Source of the DNA: Robiginitomaculum sp.
GTDB lineage: Bacteria > Pseudomonadota > Alphaproteobacteria > Caulobacterales > Maricaulaceae
DNA length: 64,000 bases
Direction of reading: 5' to 3'
Assembly: GCA_016765135.1 (NCBI GenBank)
Contig: JAESQN010000044.1
Span: 226,644 to 290,643, forward strand
Part shown: one piece after another, positions 44,143 to 52,981 of the stretch
Numbering within the stretch: the stretch's first letter is position 1
Layout: each line of letters opens with the position of its first letter
Program-made: the position numbers and the translations under genes
The notes under the pieces: model-generated
Told to the model about the DNA's origin: nothing
Seen by the model: the letters and a program-made list of their open reading frames with translations, nothing else
Databases searched by the model: none

Positions 44143-45912
44143 GTGCCTGAGCTTTCAATAAATAGTTTTCTAAACGTCACCAAATCCGTGCGCGGGCGAA
44201 AATGGGTCATGCGTTGCTCGGACAAAGACAAGACCAGCGCATTAACAAGGCAAGGATATTCCTTGACCTTGGCACAAATACTGGCGGGGCGGGGGGTTGG
44301 GCCGGACGAGGCCGAAGCTTTCCTAAACCCGACCTTGCGCACATTTTTACCAGACCCGTCATCTTTGCGGGGCATGGACAAAGCGGCCATACGTATTGTG
44401 GACGCGGTTGAAGCCGGTGAGGCCATTACAGTATTTGCTGATTATGATGTAGACGGCGGTACATCTGCGGCGCAGTTGATCAGGTGGGGCAGGGCGCTTG
44501 GCAGTAAATTTGGTCTATACGTTCCCGACCGAATAAAAGAAGGCTACGGCCCTACGGTGAGCGCTTTTGAGAAATTAAAAACGGATGGTGCGGATCTGGT
44601 TATCACTGTGGATTGCGGGGCCAGTGCGGAGGCCGCGCTTGAGGCGGCCCAGGGGTTTGAGCTGCCGATTATTGTCATCGACCACCATATGATGAGCGGA
44701 GATATGCCGCCCGCCTTTGCTTTGGTCAATCCAAACCGGCCAGATGATACATCAGGATTAGGACATTTGGCTGCCGCCGGGGTTACATTTATGTTATTGG
44801 TGGCCCTCAACCGTGAAGCCAAGCGCCGTGGGCTTAAAGGTGTGCCGGATCTGCTGACTTTTCTTGACTTAACCGCGCTTGGTACGATTTGCGATGTTGT
44901 GCCGCTGACCGGACTGAACCGGGCATTTGTTGCCCAAGGCTTAAAGGTGCTTTCACGCAAACCCAACCCAGGCCTGGCAGCATTGGCGGAAGTGGCTGGT
45001 GTGAGTGCCCCGTTTACGACTTATCACGGCGGGTTTATGTTAGGCCCGCGAATCAATGCCGGTGGACGCATAGGCCAGGCAGATATGGGTGCGCGTTTGC
45101 TTTCCAGTGATGATTTGGGCGAAATAGGTGGTTTTGCCGCCGAACTTGACCGGATCAATCAAGACCGCCGCCAGCTCCAAGACAGGATATTGCAAGAAGC
45201 ATTAGCGCAAGCGGAGCAATGCGGCGATGATAAACAGGTTATATGTTTGGCCATGCAGGGCTGGCACGCGGGCGTCATTGGAATTGTGGCGGGCCGTCTC
45301 AAAGACCGATTCGGACGTCCGGCCATTGTAATCGGCATTGACAAGCACGGTATCGGCAAAGGTTCTGGGCGGTCTTTGGCTGGCGTTAATATGGGCGCAG
45401 CCATTCACAAAGCCAAAGAGCTGGGCATTATTGAGGCAGGCGGCGGCCACGAAATGGCAGCGGGATTGACGGTAGCTGAGGAAAAAATACCGGAATTTCA
45501 AAGCTTTATCGAAGATTATTTAAGTGCCGAAGTAATCAAGGCTAGAGAAAATAATGCGCTAAAGATTGATGCTCTCATCAGTCCGTCAGCGGTTGGGGCG
45601 GCGCTCATATCAGAAATTGACCAAGCTCAGCCATTTGGTGCTAAAATGCCCGAGCCAGTCTTTGCCTTCGCAAATATGCGCATTTCCTATGCCAAACGCC
45701 TGAATGGTGGCCATGTGCGCTGCGCTTTTGAAGACATGTCGGGCTTGCGTATGGACGGGATTGCCTTTCGGGCCGAGGAAAACGGTATAGCGGACATATT
45801 ATTGGCCCCAGACCCACCGCGTGTCCATATTGTGGCCCGGCTAAAGGAAAACACATGGCAAGGGCGCACGAAAATCGATGTGCAAATTAGTGATTTGGCG
45901 GTTGCAGAATGA
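44143..45912 (+). CDS. recJ: Single-stranded-DNA exonuclease RecJ
   Basis: A 589-residue DHH-family 5'-3' ssDNA exonuclease used in recombination and mismatch repair. Motif I is F-A-D-Y-D-V-D-G-G-T-S, motif II V-D-C-G, motif III I-D-H-H, and the DHHA1 part ends with G-G-G-H-E-M-A-A-G. The start is GTG 44143, 2 nt after the lipoprotein stop. The C-terminal OB-fold region (R-L-K-E-N-T-W-Q-G-R) is present, so the protein is complete. A possible weak hairpin ATTCAT/ATGAAT followed by T residues begins at 45913. Confidence 0.96.
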   Translation: MPELSINSFLNVTKSVRGRKWVMRCSDKDKTSALTRQGYSLTLAQILAGRGVGPDEAEAFLNPTLRTFLPDPSSLRGMDKAAIRIVDAVEAGEAITVFADYDVDGGTSAAQLIRWGRALGSKFGLYVPDRIKEGYGPTVSAFEKLKTDGADLVITVDCGASAEAALEAAQGFELPIIVIDHHMMSGDMPPAFALVNPNRPDDTSGLGHLAAAGVTFMLLVALNREAKRRGLKGVPDLLTFLDLTALGTICDVVPLTGLNRAFVAQGLKVLSRKPNPGLAALAEVAGVSAPFTTYHGGFMLGPRINAGGRIGQADMGARLLSSDDLGEIGGFAAELDRINQDRRQLQDRILQEALAQAEQCGDDKQVICLAMQGWHAGVIGIVAGRLKDRFGRPAIVIGIDKHGIGKGSGRSLAGVNMGAAIHKAKELGIIEAGGGHEMAAGLTVAEEKIPEFQSFIEDYLSAEVIKARENNALKIDALISPSAVGAALISEIDQAQPFGAKMPEPVFAFANMRISYAKRLNGGHVRCAFEDMSGLRMDGIAFRAEENGIADILLAPDPPRVHIVARLKENTWQGRTKIDVQISDLAVAE

Positions 45913-46008
45913 ATTCATGTGAAAATATGAATTTTTCTGGTGTTTTTCTGGTGTTTATGGCTTGCACGTAAACACTCTCGACTATATATAGCGGTTCGCT
46001 GTCTGCGT

Positions 46009-46083
46009 GGTCCCTTCGTCTATCGGTTAGGACGCCAGGTTTTCAACCTGGAAAGAGGGGTTCGATTCCCCTAGGGACTGCCA
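46009..46083 (+). tRNA. tRNA-Glu (UUC)
   Basis: The cloverleaf closes: acceptor GGTCCCT (46009-46015) pairs with AGGGACT, with a G-U at the first pair. The anticodon stem CCAGG/CCTGG encloses TTTTCAA with anticodon TTC, and the T-arm holds GGTTCGATTCC. CCA is encoded at 46081-46083. The sequence matches the typical alphaproteobacterial tRNA-Glu. Its 3' end is duplicated just downstream. Confidence 0.96.
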
Positions 46084-46108
46084 ACAGCAAAAAGGGACTG
46101 CCAACAGC
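46073..46108. repeat. Direct repeat of the tRNA-Glu 3' end
   Basis: AGGGACTGCCAACAGC occurs at 46073-46088 (the end of the tRNA plus 5 nt) and again at 46093-46108, separated by AAAA. The second copy runs directly into TTTTTT, so the block may also work as the tRNA terminator. It could come from slippage or from a past integration at the tRNA 3' end. Confidence 0.85.
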
Positions 46109-46183
46109 TTTTTTCTTGATAATTTGACCTGATTTCCCCACGATTTGATTGCATCGCAAAACCTGCTGGGCTAAGTAGGGCAT

Positions 46184-46669
46184 ATGAAAAATTTTGTACT
46201 TATAGTAATTATTGCCTTTGGTCTTGCGTGCAGCAGCTTTGTAGCTTTGGCGCAAAGCCCGCAGGACAAGGTCGATTTTGGCCCCAAGGAAACCTTAAGC
46301 GTCGTCTCGAACGATAAAACTCACACATTTACCATCGAAGTGGCGGACACACCCACTGAACTTGCCTACGGGATGATGTTTCGGGACGAAATTGCGCCGG
46401 ACGAAGGCATGTTACTGGAATTTGGTGAGGAGCGTATCGCCAGTATCTGGATGAAGAACACCAGTGTTTTTCTAGATGTGATATTTGTTCGGGCTGACGG
46501 TCGGATACTAAAGATCGAGCATTCCGCTAAACCTTATTCTTTACGTAGTATGACCTCCGAGGCCCTGGTCACGGGCGTGTTGGAGATAGCTGGTGGGCAG
46601 GCTCACGCGCTAGGTATTCAGCCAGGAGATAAGGTGCAACACAGTTATTTCTCCACTGCACCAGAATAG
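46184..46669 (+). CDS. DUF192 exported protein
   Basis: A 161-residue protein with an N-terminal signal peptide (F-V-L-I-V-I-I-A-F-G-L-A, likely cleaved at A-L-A-Q near residue 24). The DUF192 core follows: F-T-I-E-V-A-D-T-P-T-E-L-A-Y-G-M-M-F-R-D and I-W-M-K-N-T-S-V-F-L-D-V-I-F-V, then V-L-E-I-A-G-G-Q-A. The family is a small exported beta-barrel-like fold without assigned function. It lies between tRNA-Glu and tRNA-Pro and has no obvious partner. ATG 46184 is the only start that includes the signal peptide. Confidence 0.9.
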   Translation: MKNFVLIVIIAFGLACSSFVALAQSPQDKVDFGPKETLSVVSNDKTHTFTIEVADTPTELAYGMMFRDEIAPDEGMLLEFGEERIASIWMKNTSVFLDVIFVRADGRILKIEHSAKPYSLRSMTSEALVTGVLEIAGGQAHALGIQPGDKVQHSYFSTAPE

Positions 46670-46749
46670 CAAAATTTTATGTTTTGGGGGCTTGCCTAAT
46701 AGATTTAAGCCGTATAAAGCACCCACCTTACCAGTGAAAGACCATCCGT

Positions 46750-46826
<77 letters not shown>

Positions 46827-46984
46827 TTTTCTTCTGACATGTGCTGTAAAACGGCCTTATATATGTCCGGTTTGGCGTAATATGCCCATAAACTCGTTGT
46901 TTAGCTCATAAATTATGTGTTCTAGTAAGTATTTCCTAACCCTGTTGTGGCTATTTTGCACCAAATAGGGATGGAAATCACAAT

Positions 46985-48904
46985 ATGTCACCTGCGAATC
47001 TACGTGCTGAGAAACAATCTGAGAAAGTCATTACCGCCAAGCGGGCCGTGAAACATGTGGAGGTCGGGCGGATCACATCGGTGGGCTCGTCACAGGTCGT
47101 TATTTCTGTCAACAAGTCAATCATACGCAACAACCAACTTCATTTAGTTGAGCTTGGCACAGTTTTAAAAATATTGACCAACAGCTCATTAGTCGTCGCT
47201 ATGGTATCAACCTTAAAAGTTGGCGGAGCTGACGACGAGGGCATGAATGATGGCTGTATTGCCCACCTTAGTATTCTGGGCGAAATTTCAACCAATAAAA
47301 CGACACGGCAAACCAAATTTTTCAGGGGTGTGCGGACTTTTCCGGTTCTCAATCAACCCGCATTGACAATGAAAACCAATGAGCTTGAGTTGATTTTCTC
47401 AACCGGGAGCGCTCCGAGCATTGCCGTTGGCCGTATGCAACAAGACGACAATATTGTTGCACGGGTAAAGACCAATGATCTGTTGTCCAAACATTTCGCC
47501 ATTATTGGCTCAACCGGTTCGGGTAAATCTTGTACGGTGGCGCTTGTATTACAGGCAATTCTGGACGAAAACCCGAGCGCTCATATGGTTTTATTTGATC
47601 CACATAATGAGTACAGCAAAAGCTTTGGAGATATGGCTTCTGTCATCGGGCCAAAAGAATTTGATCTGCCCATTTGGTTATTTGATTTTGAAGAAACCGC
47701 CGAACTTCTGACATCGGAAATATTCGACCATAAAAGTGAAGAGATCGAGGTGCTTAACGAGGTGATTCTCAAGGCCAAGCAGCTCTACGACCGCGCAAGT
47801 CAAACAGGCGGTGGGGCCAGTGCTAAAATAGAGGATCTTGAGCATGAGTTACACCGTGCCGCCTCCCATATATCCCTGGACTCGCCCGTGCCTTATAAAA
47901 TGCGCGATGTGATAAAACTTTTGGACTATTATATGGGGAGGCTGGAAAATTCTGGTAATATAGGGCCGTATAAGCGCTTAAAGCGCCGTATAAACAGCCT
48001 TATGGCCGACCCGCGCTATCAATTTATCTTTCGCAATCAGGCCGCTCCGCGCTCCATTCAAGACATTACTGGCGCCATTTTCCGTATTCCGGTGGCCGGC
48101 AAGCCGATGTGTATCCTCGATTTTTCCGGCATACCTTCAGGGACAATGAATATCGTCGTGTCCGTCGTCAGCCGGTTGGCATTTGAGCTTGCTATGTGGA
48201 GCCAACGTAAAATCCCAATCCTTTTGGTGTGCGAGGAAGCTCATAGATATATTCCGGCAGACAAATCATTGGGATTCGCGGCAACCAGGCGGTCTATTTC
48301 GCGCATCGCCAAGGAGGGCCGCAAATACGGTGTCTCTCTCGCCATTATATCCCAGCGGCCATCGGAGCTTGAACCGTCAACACTTTCCCAATGTAGCACT
48401 ATTTTTTCAATGCGGCTGGGCAATGAGCGTGATCAAAATTTTGTCCGCGCCGCCATCCCGGACGGTGCCGCTGATCTCCTGTCGTTTTTACCGTCCCTTG
48501 GTACGGCGGAAACTATGGTGTTTGGGGAAAGCGTGAATTTGCCTATGCGAGTGATTCTCGATAACCTCGCAGAAGAACGTCGTCCTCACAGCTCCAGTGC
48601 CGAATTTACGGAATTGTGGAATTCCGGGGATGTTTCACCGGAATTTATGACAAGCGTCTTTGAAAGTTGGCGGTCGCGAACCAGAGTTGATACCCTACCT
48701 GAAACTCAAACCGCACCTGCATTGCAGGTTGCTAACCCGCAGACTAACCGCACGCGAAACAACCTATTACAGGGTAACCCACAACAGATTGCACCACAAC
48801 CTGTTCACTCAAATGTGGGAAATGCCGTACCCGTACATGCGCAAGGCGCAGGGGGCATGAATGTGAAAAAAATGCTAAACAGAGCTTTCCACAGTAAAAT
48901 TTAG
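46985..48904 (+). CDS. HerA-like hexameric ATPase (DUF87)
   Basis: A 639-residue FtsK/HerA-superfamily translocase. An N-terminal HAS-barrel-like beta domain (about 25-150) precedes Walker A G-S-T-G-S-G-K-S near residue 175, F-D-P-H-N-E-Y, Walker B-like I-L-L-V-C-E-E-A-H-R-Y-I near 412, and the sensor S-R-I-A-K-E-G-R-K-Y-G-V and I-S-Q-R-P-S-E-L-E. The C-terminus after residue 560 is Gln/Asn/Pro-rich and probably disordered. HerA proteins pump DNA and in bacteria often pair with nucleases or with SIR2/DUF4297 effectors in phage defence, but no such partner is adjacent here. It stands between tRNA-Pro and the NDUFS4-like gene. Confidence 0.9.
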   Translation: MSPANLRAEKQSEKVITAKRAVKHVEVGRITSVGSSQVVISVNKSIIRNNQLHLVELGTVLKILTNSSLVVAMVSTLKVGGADDEGMNDGCIAHLSILGEISTNKTTRQTKFFRGVRTFPVLNQPALTMKTNELELIFSTGSAPSIAVGRMQQDDNIVARVKTNDLLSKHFAIIGSTGSGKSCTVALVLQAILDENPSAHMVLFDPHNEYSKSFGDMASVIGPKEFDLPIWLFDFEETAELLTSEIFDHKSEEIEVLNEVILKAKQLYDRASQTGGGASAKIEDLEHELHRAASHISLDSPVPYKMRDVIKLLDYYMGRLENSGNIGPYKRLKRRINSLMADPRYQFIFRNQAAPRSIQDITGAIFRIPVAGKPMCILDFSGIPSGTMNIVVSVVSRLAFELAMWSQRKIPILLVCEEAHRYIPADKSLGFAATRRSISRIAKEGRKYGVSLAIISQRPSELEPSTLSQCSTIFSMRLGNERDQNFVRAAIPDGAADLLSFLPSLGTAETMVFGESVNLPMRVILDNLAEERRPHSSSAEFTELWNSGDVSPEFMTSVFESWRSRTRVDTLPETQTAPALQVANPQTNRTRNNLLQGNPQQIAPQPVHSNVGNAVPVHAQGAGGMNVKKMLNRAFHSKI

Positions 48905-48962
48905 AATTTACTCATGCCAAGTTTAGGTATAGATATATCCGAGATAAGAAATAGGTGAGTTT

Positions 48963-49268
48963 ATGTTTGCGATTATACGGAGACCTGCACCAGATGCGTT
49001 GCAATCTGGCGGGTATGGATACGAAAAATGGGTTTTGGAGTTTCCTCGTGATTATAAAATAGCTGTTGATCCACTTACGGGCAATACCGGGACAGCGGAT
49101 ATGATGCAGGAAGTCAAGCTTAGCTTTGAGAGCAAGGAAGACGCCGTGGCCTATGCCAAAACCAACGGTATTGCTTTCCAACTGCTGGAGCGCAAACAAC
49201 AAACACCAAAGGGGCGTTCATACGGCGAAAATTTCGCGTTTGCCCGTAAATTTCCCTGGACCCATTAA
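48963..49268 (+). CDS. NADH dehydrogenase accessory subunit, NDUFS4-like
   Basis: A 101-residue ETC complex I conserved-region protein. It starts M-F-A-I-I-R-R-P-A-P-D-A-L-Q-S-G, then W-V-L-E-F, D-P-L-T-G-N-T-G-T-A-D-M, V-K-L-S-F-E-S-K-E-D-A-V-A-Y-A and F-A-F-A-R-K-F-P-W-T-H at the end, all typical of the supernumerary subunit shared by alphaproteobacteria and mitochondria. It supports assembly or stability of complex I on the matrix/cytoplasmic arm. It is 58 nt after the HerA gene and just upstream of tRNA-Arg. No nuo genes are nearby, which is usual for this subunit. Confidence 0.93.
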   Translation: MFAIIRRPAPDALQSGGYGYEKWVLEFPRDYKIAVDPLTGNTGTADMMQEVKLSFESKEDAVAYAKTNGIAFQLLERKQQTPKGRSYGENFAFARKFPWTH

Positions 49269-49322
49269 GAGACACAATAAAGAGTGGACGCACTAAATCC
49301 GTTCTATATAAGCACCTTGCAC

Positions 49323-49399
<77 letters not shown>

Positions 49400-49400
49400 T

Positions 49401-50693
49401 TTACTTATAATGCGCATCTAAAAACGCCAAAAATGCAGGCCAGTCTTCTTTGACAACGCCGTGGGTGCCGGGGCGGATCCAGAAGGCTATGTCTGCGTCT
49501 GGTATAAAATCACTTAACTTATTTTGTATAAGCCCTTGTTTATTATACAGCTCATAGACTGGTTTGGTTGCTTGCGCCGCCCGAAATGCACCATTTGGGT
49601 CTGACCATACGTCGCGTCTGGCATTGCCCAGGAAAAGCGGGCGGGGTGCAATTAAGGCCAGGAGAGCATGTTGGTCGGTAGCCATGTCTTGCTCGCGCTG
49701 AGCATAACCTGCGTAGGATTTCGCGAACCAGTGCGGGTAGACTTTAGTGATTTCCCGGACGCTTTCGCCTTTTTTGTATTTGTTGAGGGACGCTCCGCCA
49801 GTGCCTGATTGATGAGAGATGACCGCACTGATACGCGCATCAAAGGCGGCAGCTACCAGGGCGGATTTACCGTAACGAGAATGGCCATAAGTAATCAGAG
49901 CGCCCGGGTCAAAGCGTTCGTCTTGAAGCAACACATCTAGTGTGCGCGAAAACCCCCAACCCCAGGCGGCGATGGCCCCCCAGCGCGTACGCTCGTCCGT
50001 GTGTCCGGCTGATAATTCGCGCAAGGCGGCAAGCCCGCTCACGGCCCGGTCCGCTACAAACTCTGATGGATAAATGGTTGCCAGAGCATAGCCATGATCC
50101 AGTATCATCTCCGTAGGCGGCGTGACAATATAGCGGCCAAACACATAGCTCATGGTCTTGGCCATTAAGCCATTCCCACCGCAAGAAACCCCGATGTTGG
50201 TTGGCTTACTGATACCGGGATGCCGTAGCGTATTATGATTAGGGCAAAAGGTCTGCATTACGATAACGGGGACGGCGCCTGTGTGGTTTTTAGGAATGAC
50301 GACGACCAATTTGAACGGACGGGTCTTGGAAGGCATTCCATTAAATACGGCCGTTGCCGTTAGTGTATACTCTTCGATTGAGGCTTTATTATTATAAGCG
50401 GTATTAGCAATGATTTTTTTATCAATAATTTCTGTGGAAGAGCCATCTGGTAGATATCCAAATACGAGTTCCTGTAACGCGTTTTTATGGAATGGACGTC
50501 GGGTTTGTTCCCAATCAACCAGAGTTGTGTGTTGGTTTACAAGTACCGGGCTGGCAGGTAAGCCGTTAGGTTTAAGGCTTGCGCGGCTTATGGTTAATTT
50601 TGTCGGGCCAGATGCTACAAAGATAGCGAGAAAAAGTCCTGATATTATCCACAATGCCCAGCCCCGCTTTCTTGCGGGGAAGAATTTACGCAC
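49401..50693 (-). CDS. CE15-like (glucuronoyl esterase-type) alpha/beta-hydrolase
   Basis: A 430-residue exported hydrolase. One N-terminal hydrophobic segment (A-L-W-I-I-S-G-L-F-L-A-I-F-V-A-S) acts as signal or anchor. The nucleophile elbow is Y-G-H-S-R-Y-G-K-S-A-L, the G-x-S-R-x-G-K form of CE15 esterases; S-H-Q-S-G-T-G-G-A-S and A-P-R-P-L-F-L-G-N-A-R-R-D-V-W-S-D follow, and the catalytic His is in R-P-G-T-H-G. CE15 enzymes cleave ester bonds between glucuronate and lignin or act on related uronate esters; marine members have broader use. The start is GTG 50693, overlapping metC by 8 nt, an odd neighbour for a carbohydrate esterase. Substrate is unknown. Confidence 0.85.
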   Translation of the reverse strand: MRKFFPARKRGWALWIISGLFLAIFVASGPTKLTISRASLKPNGLPASPVLVNQHTTLVDWEQTRRPFHKNALQELVFGYLPDGSSTEIIDKKIIANTAYNNKASIEEYTLTATAVFNGMPSKTRPFKLVVVIPKNHTGAVPVIVMQTFCPNHNTLRHPGISKPTNIGVSCGGNGLMAKTMSYVFGRYIVTPPTEMILDHGYALATIYPSEFVADRAVSGLAALRELSAGHTDERTRWGAIAAWGWGFSRTLDVLLQDERFDPGALITYGHSRYGKSALVAAAFDARISAVISHQSGTGGASLNKYKKGESVREITKVYPHWFAKSYAGYAQREQDMATDQHALLALIAPRPLFLGNARRDVWSDPNGAFRAAQATKPVYELYNKQGLIQNKLSDFIPDADIAFWIRPGTHGVVKEDWPAFLAFLDAHYK

Positions 50694-51843
50694 TTTCTTT
50701 TATTTTCAACATTTCAAGGGCTTGGCCCCAGTCATTTTTCATATCTTCAATGTCTTCCAAACCACACGCTATGCGTATCAATGGGCCACCGAATTTGGGG
50801 TCGTGGCTACGGGTAAGTTGCGGGTCGCAATGAATGACCAGGCTTTCGAAACCACCAAATGAGAAACCTTTGGCAAATAGTTTTAATCGGTCGAGCAAAG
50901 CCAGCACTTGCGCCTCGTCGCACGGACGCAACACAATGCTGAACAAACAAGCCGACCCGGTGAAGTCACGTTTCCATAACTCATGGTCGGGGTGAGATGT
51001 CAAAGCAGGGTGGATGACCCGTTTGATTTTATCGTGTTTGGCAAACCATTTGGCCAGGGCGAGCGCGGTTTGCTCTTGCTGGGCGCAGCGTGTCACCAAT
51101 GTGCGAAACCCGCGTAAGACTTGATAGGCATCGTCTGGGGATGTGGAATTTCCCAAAGCCATAGCCGCTTTTTCGACCAGTCTGGCCAGTTGTTTCGTCC
51201 GCGATATGACGGCACCAAACAGCAGATCACCGTGGCCACCAAAATACTTAGTGGCCGAATGAACGGATATATCTGCACCCAAATCCAGCGGGGCATAAAC
51301 CAGCCCGGCTGACCATGTATTATCCACAATAGTGACGACATTATGGGCGCGGGCCGCCTTGACAATGGCAGGCAAGTCCTGAATTTCCAGACTTAGGGAG
51401 CCTGGACTTTCCAGTAAGATACAGGCCGTGTTTTTGCGGATCAGGCCCGAAATATCGCCGCCAATATTTGGCAGGTAATACTCGGTTTCCACGCCGAACT
51501 TTGCCAGCAATGTGTCGCAAAAATTACGTATCGGGCCGTAGCTGCTGTCGGACACCAAAATATGATCTCCGGCTTTGACATTGGCCAGTATGGACAAGCT
51601 GTTGGCAGACAAGCCGCTGGGGGTCAGCGTGCAACCAGCCCCGTTTTCCAAGGCGCAAAATGCCTGTTTTAACGCATCATGTACCGGCGACCCGTGGCGG
51701 CCATAGATACGGTGCTTGCCGTTGTAAAGGTCATCAGCTTTATCAAATAACAGCGTAGATGCGCGCATAACAGACGGGTTAACACTGGCTCCGGCTTTGA
51801 TCTCTGGGCGACCTATGTGGGCGAATTTGGTGGACTTTTTCAC
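50686..51843 (-). CDS. metC: Cystathionine beta-lyase-type PLP enzyme
   Basis: A 385-residue Cys/Met-metabolism PLP enzyme. The PLP lysine lies in D-I-S-V-H-S-A-T-K-Y-F-G-G-H-G-D; S-D-S-S-Y-G-P and the T-I-V-D-N-T-W segment are also typical. MetC-type enzymes split cystathionine to homocysteine. Closely related gamma-lyases cannot be excluded, but residues around the active site (Y-G-P, S-A-T-K-Y) favour MetC. The start is GTG 51843, overlapping the cysteine synthase stop as GTGA; the end overlaps the CE15-like start. Being behind a cysteine synthase supports sulfur amino acid metabolism. Confidence 0.9.
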   Translation of the reverse strand: MKKSTKFAHIGRPEIKAGASVNPSVMRASTLLFDKADDLYNGKHRIYGRHGSPVHDALKQAFCALENGAGCTLTPSGLSANSLSILANVKAGDHILVSDSSYGPIRNFCDTLLAKFGVETEYYLPNIGGDISGLIRKNTACILLESPGSLSLEIQDLPAIVKAARAHNVVTIVDNTWSAGLVYAPLDLGADISVHSATKYFGGHGDLLFGAVISRTKQLARLVEKAAMALGNSTSPDDAYQVLRGFRTLVTRCAQQEQTALALAKWFAKHDKIKRVIHPALTSHPDHELWKRDFTGSACLFSIVLRPCDEAQVLALLDRLKLFAKGFSFGGFESLVIHCDPQLTRSHDPKFGGPLIRIACGLEDIEDMKNDWGQALEMLKIKESA

Positions 51844-52823
51844 GGGTTCATCCAGGGCGGTATCGGCAGGCCTTTTTTGCGCAAAAATACTGGATTATAT
51901 ATTTTGGATTGATAGCGTGAGCCATAGTCACAAAGCATGGTAACGATCGTATGGCCTGGCCCCATATCTTTGGCCATAGCAATGGCCCCGGCGACATTTA
52001 TGCCGGATGATCCGCCCAGGCACATGCCTTCGTGTTCGGTTAATCCGAATAAGATTTCCAAGGCATCTGCGTCATCAATCCGGTAAGCCCTGTCCACAAT
52101 TACGCCCTCAAGATTGGCCGTAATCCGTCCTTGTCCAATGCCCTCGGTAATGGAACCACCCTTGGTTTCCAAAACACCGTCTTTATAATAGGCATACAAT
52201 TTCGACCCACCCGGATCAGCAATACCGATCTGAATATCCGGATTTTGTTCTTTAAGAGCAAGCGATACCCCGCCGAGCGTGCCGCCGGAACCAACCGAGC
52301 ATATAAACCCGTCAACCTTACCGTCCGTCCCGGCGTATATCTCGGGCGCAGTGCCGTGAATATGGGCATCCCTATTGGCGGTATTATCAAATTGGTTGGC
52401 CCAAAGTGCACCAGTTTCTTTTGCCAAGCGTCCTGAATAATGCACATAATTATCCGGGTTGGAGTAGGGCACTGCGTCCACCTCAATCAATTCCGCGCCC
52501 ATTAGGCGAATGGCATCTTTCTTTTCCTGGGACTGGGTGCGCGGTATGACGATCTTACATGTGTAGCCAAGGGCTGCGCAGACCATTGCCAAGCCAATGC
52601 CGGTGTTGCCTGCCGTGCCTTCTACGATGGTACCGCCAGGTTTTAGTGTACCAGCGGCCTCAGCGGCTCTTATGATATAGAGTGCGGCCCGGTCTTTGAC
52701 CGACTGGCCGGGGTTGAGAAATTCCGCCTTGCCCAATATTTCGCAGCCTGTTTCTTCAGACGCTTTGTTCAAGCGAATAAGCGGCGTATTACCAATAAGG
52801 TCGATTACAGAATGGGCGGTCAT
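51840..52823 (-). CDS. cysK: Cysteine synthase A-type PLP enzyme
   Basis: A 327-residue O-acetylserine sulfhydrylase-family enzyme. The PLP lysine is in N-P-G-Q-S-V-K-D-R-A-A, and the phosphate loop is E-G-T-A-G-N-T-G-I-G, with S-V-G-S-G-G-T-L-G-G later. It makes cysteine from O-acetylserine and sulfide. The longer version of the family, with Y-K-D-G and G-L-P-I-P-P-W at the end, resembles CysK-like proteins coupled to metC in marine Alphaproteobacteria. A cystathionine beta-synthase role is conceivable given the metC partner. GGAGAACC precedes ATG 52823. Confidence 0.87.
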   Translation of the reverse strand: MTAHSVIDLIGNTPLIRLNKASEETGCEILGKAEFLNPGQSVKDRAALYIIRAAEAAGTLKPGGTIVEGTAGNTGIGLAMVCAALGYTCKIVIPRTQSQEKKDAIRLMGAELIEVDAVPYSNPDNYVHYSGRLAKETGALWANQFDNTANRDAHIHGTAPEIYAGTDGKVDGFICSVGSGGTLGGVSLALKEQNPDIQIGIADPGGSKLYAYYKDGVLETKGGSITEGIGQGRITANLEGVIVDRAYRIDDADALEILFGLTEHEGMCLGGSSGINVAGAIAMAKDMGPGHTIVTMLCDYGSRYQSKIYNPVFLRKKGLPIPPWMNP

Positions 52824-52981
52824 TTTTGGTTCTCCTAAAGTTCACAGGTAGAGTTTCCAAACCCAACCTTCAAGTGGTTTTAAGCCCAATCACAAAAGTT
52901 TGACAATAAAGGGGCTGATCTACAAGGGGTAATGAGTTTAAGGGGTACACTACTGCCTAATACAAGATGTATTATCTTATG

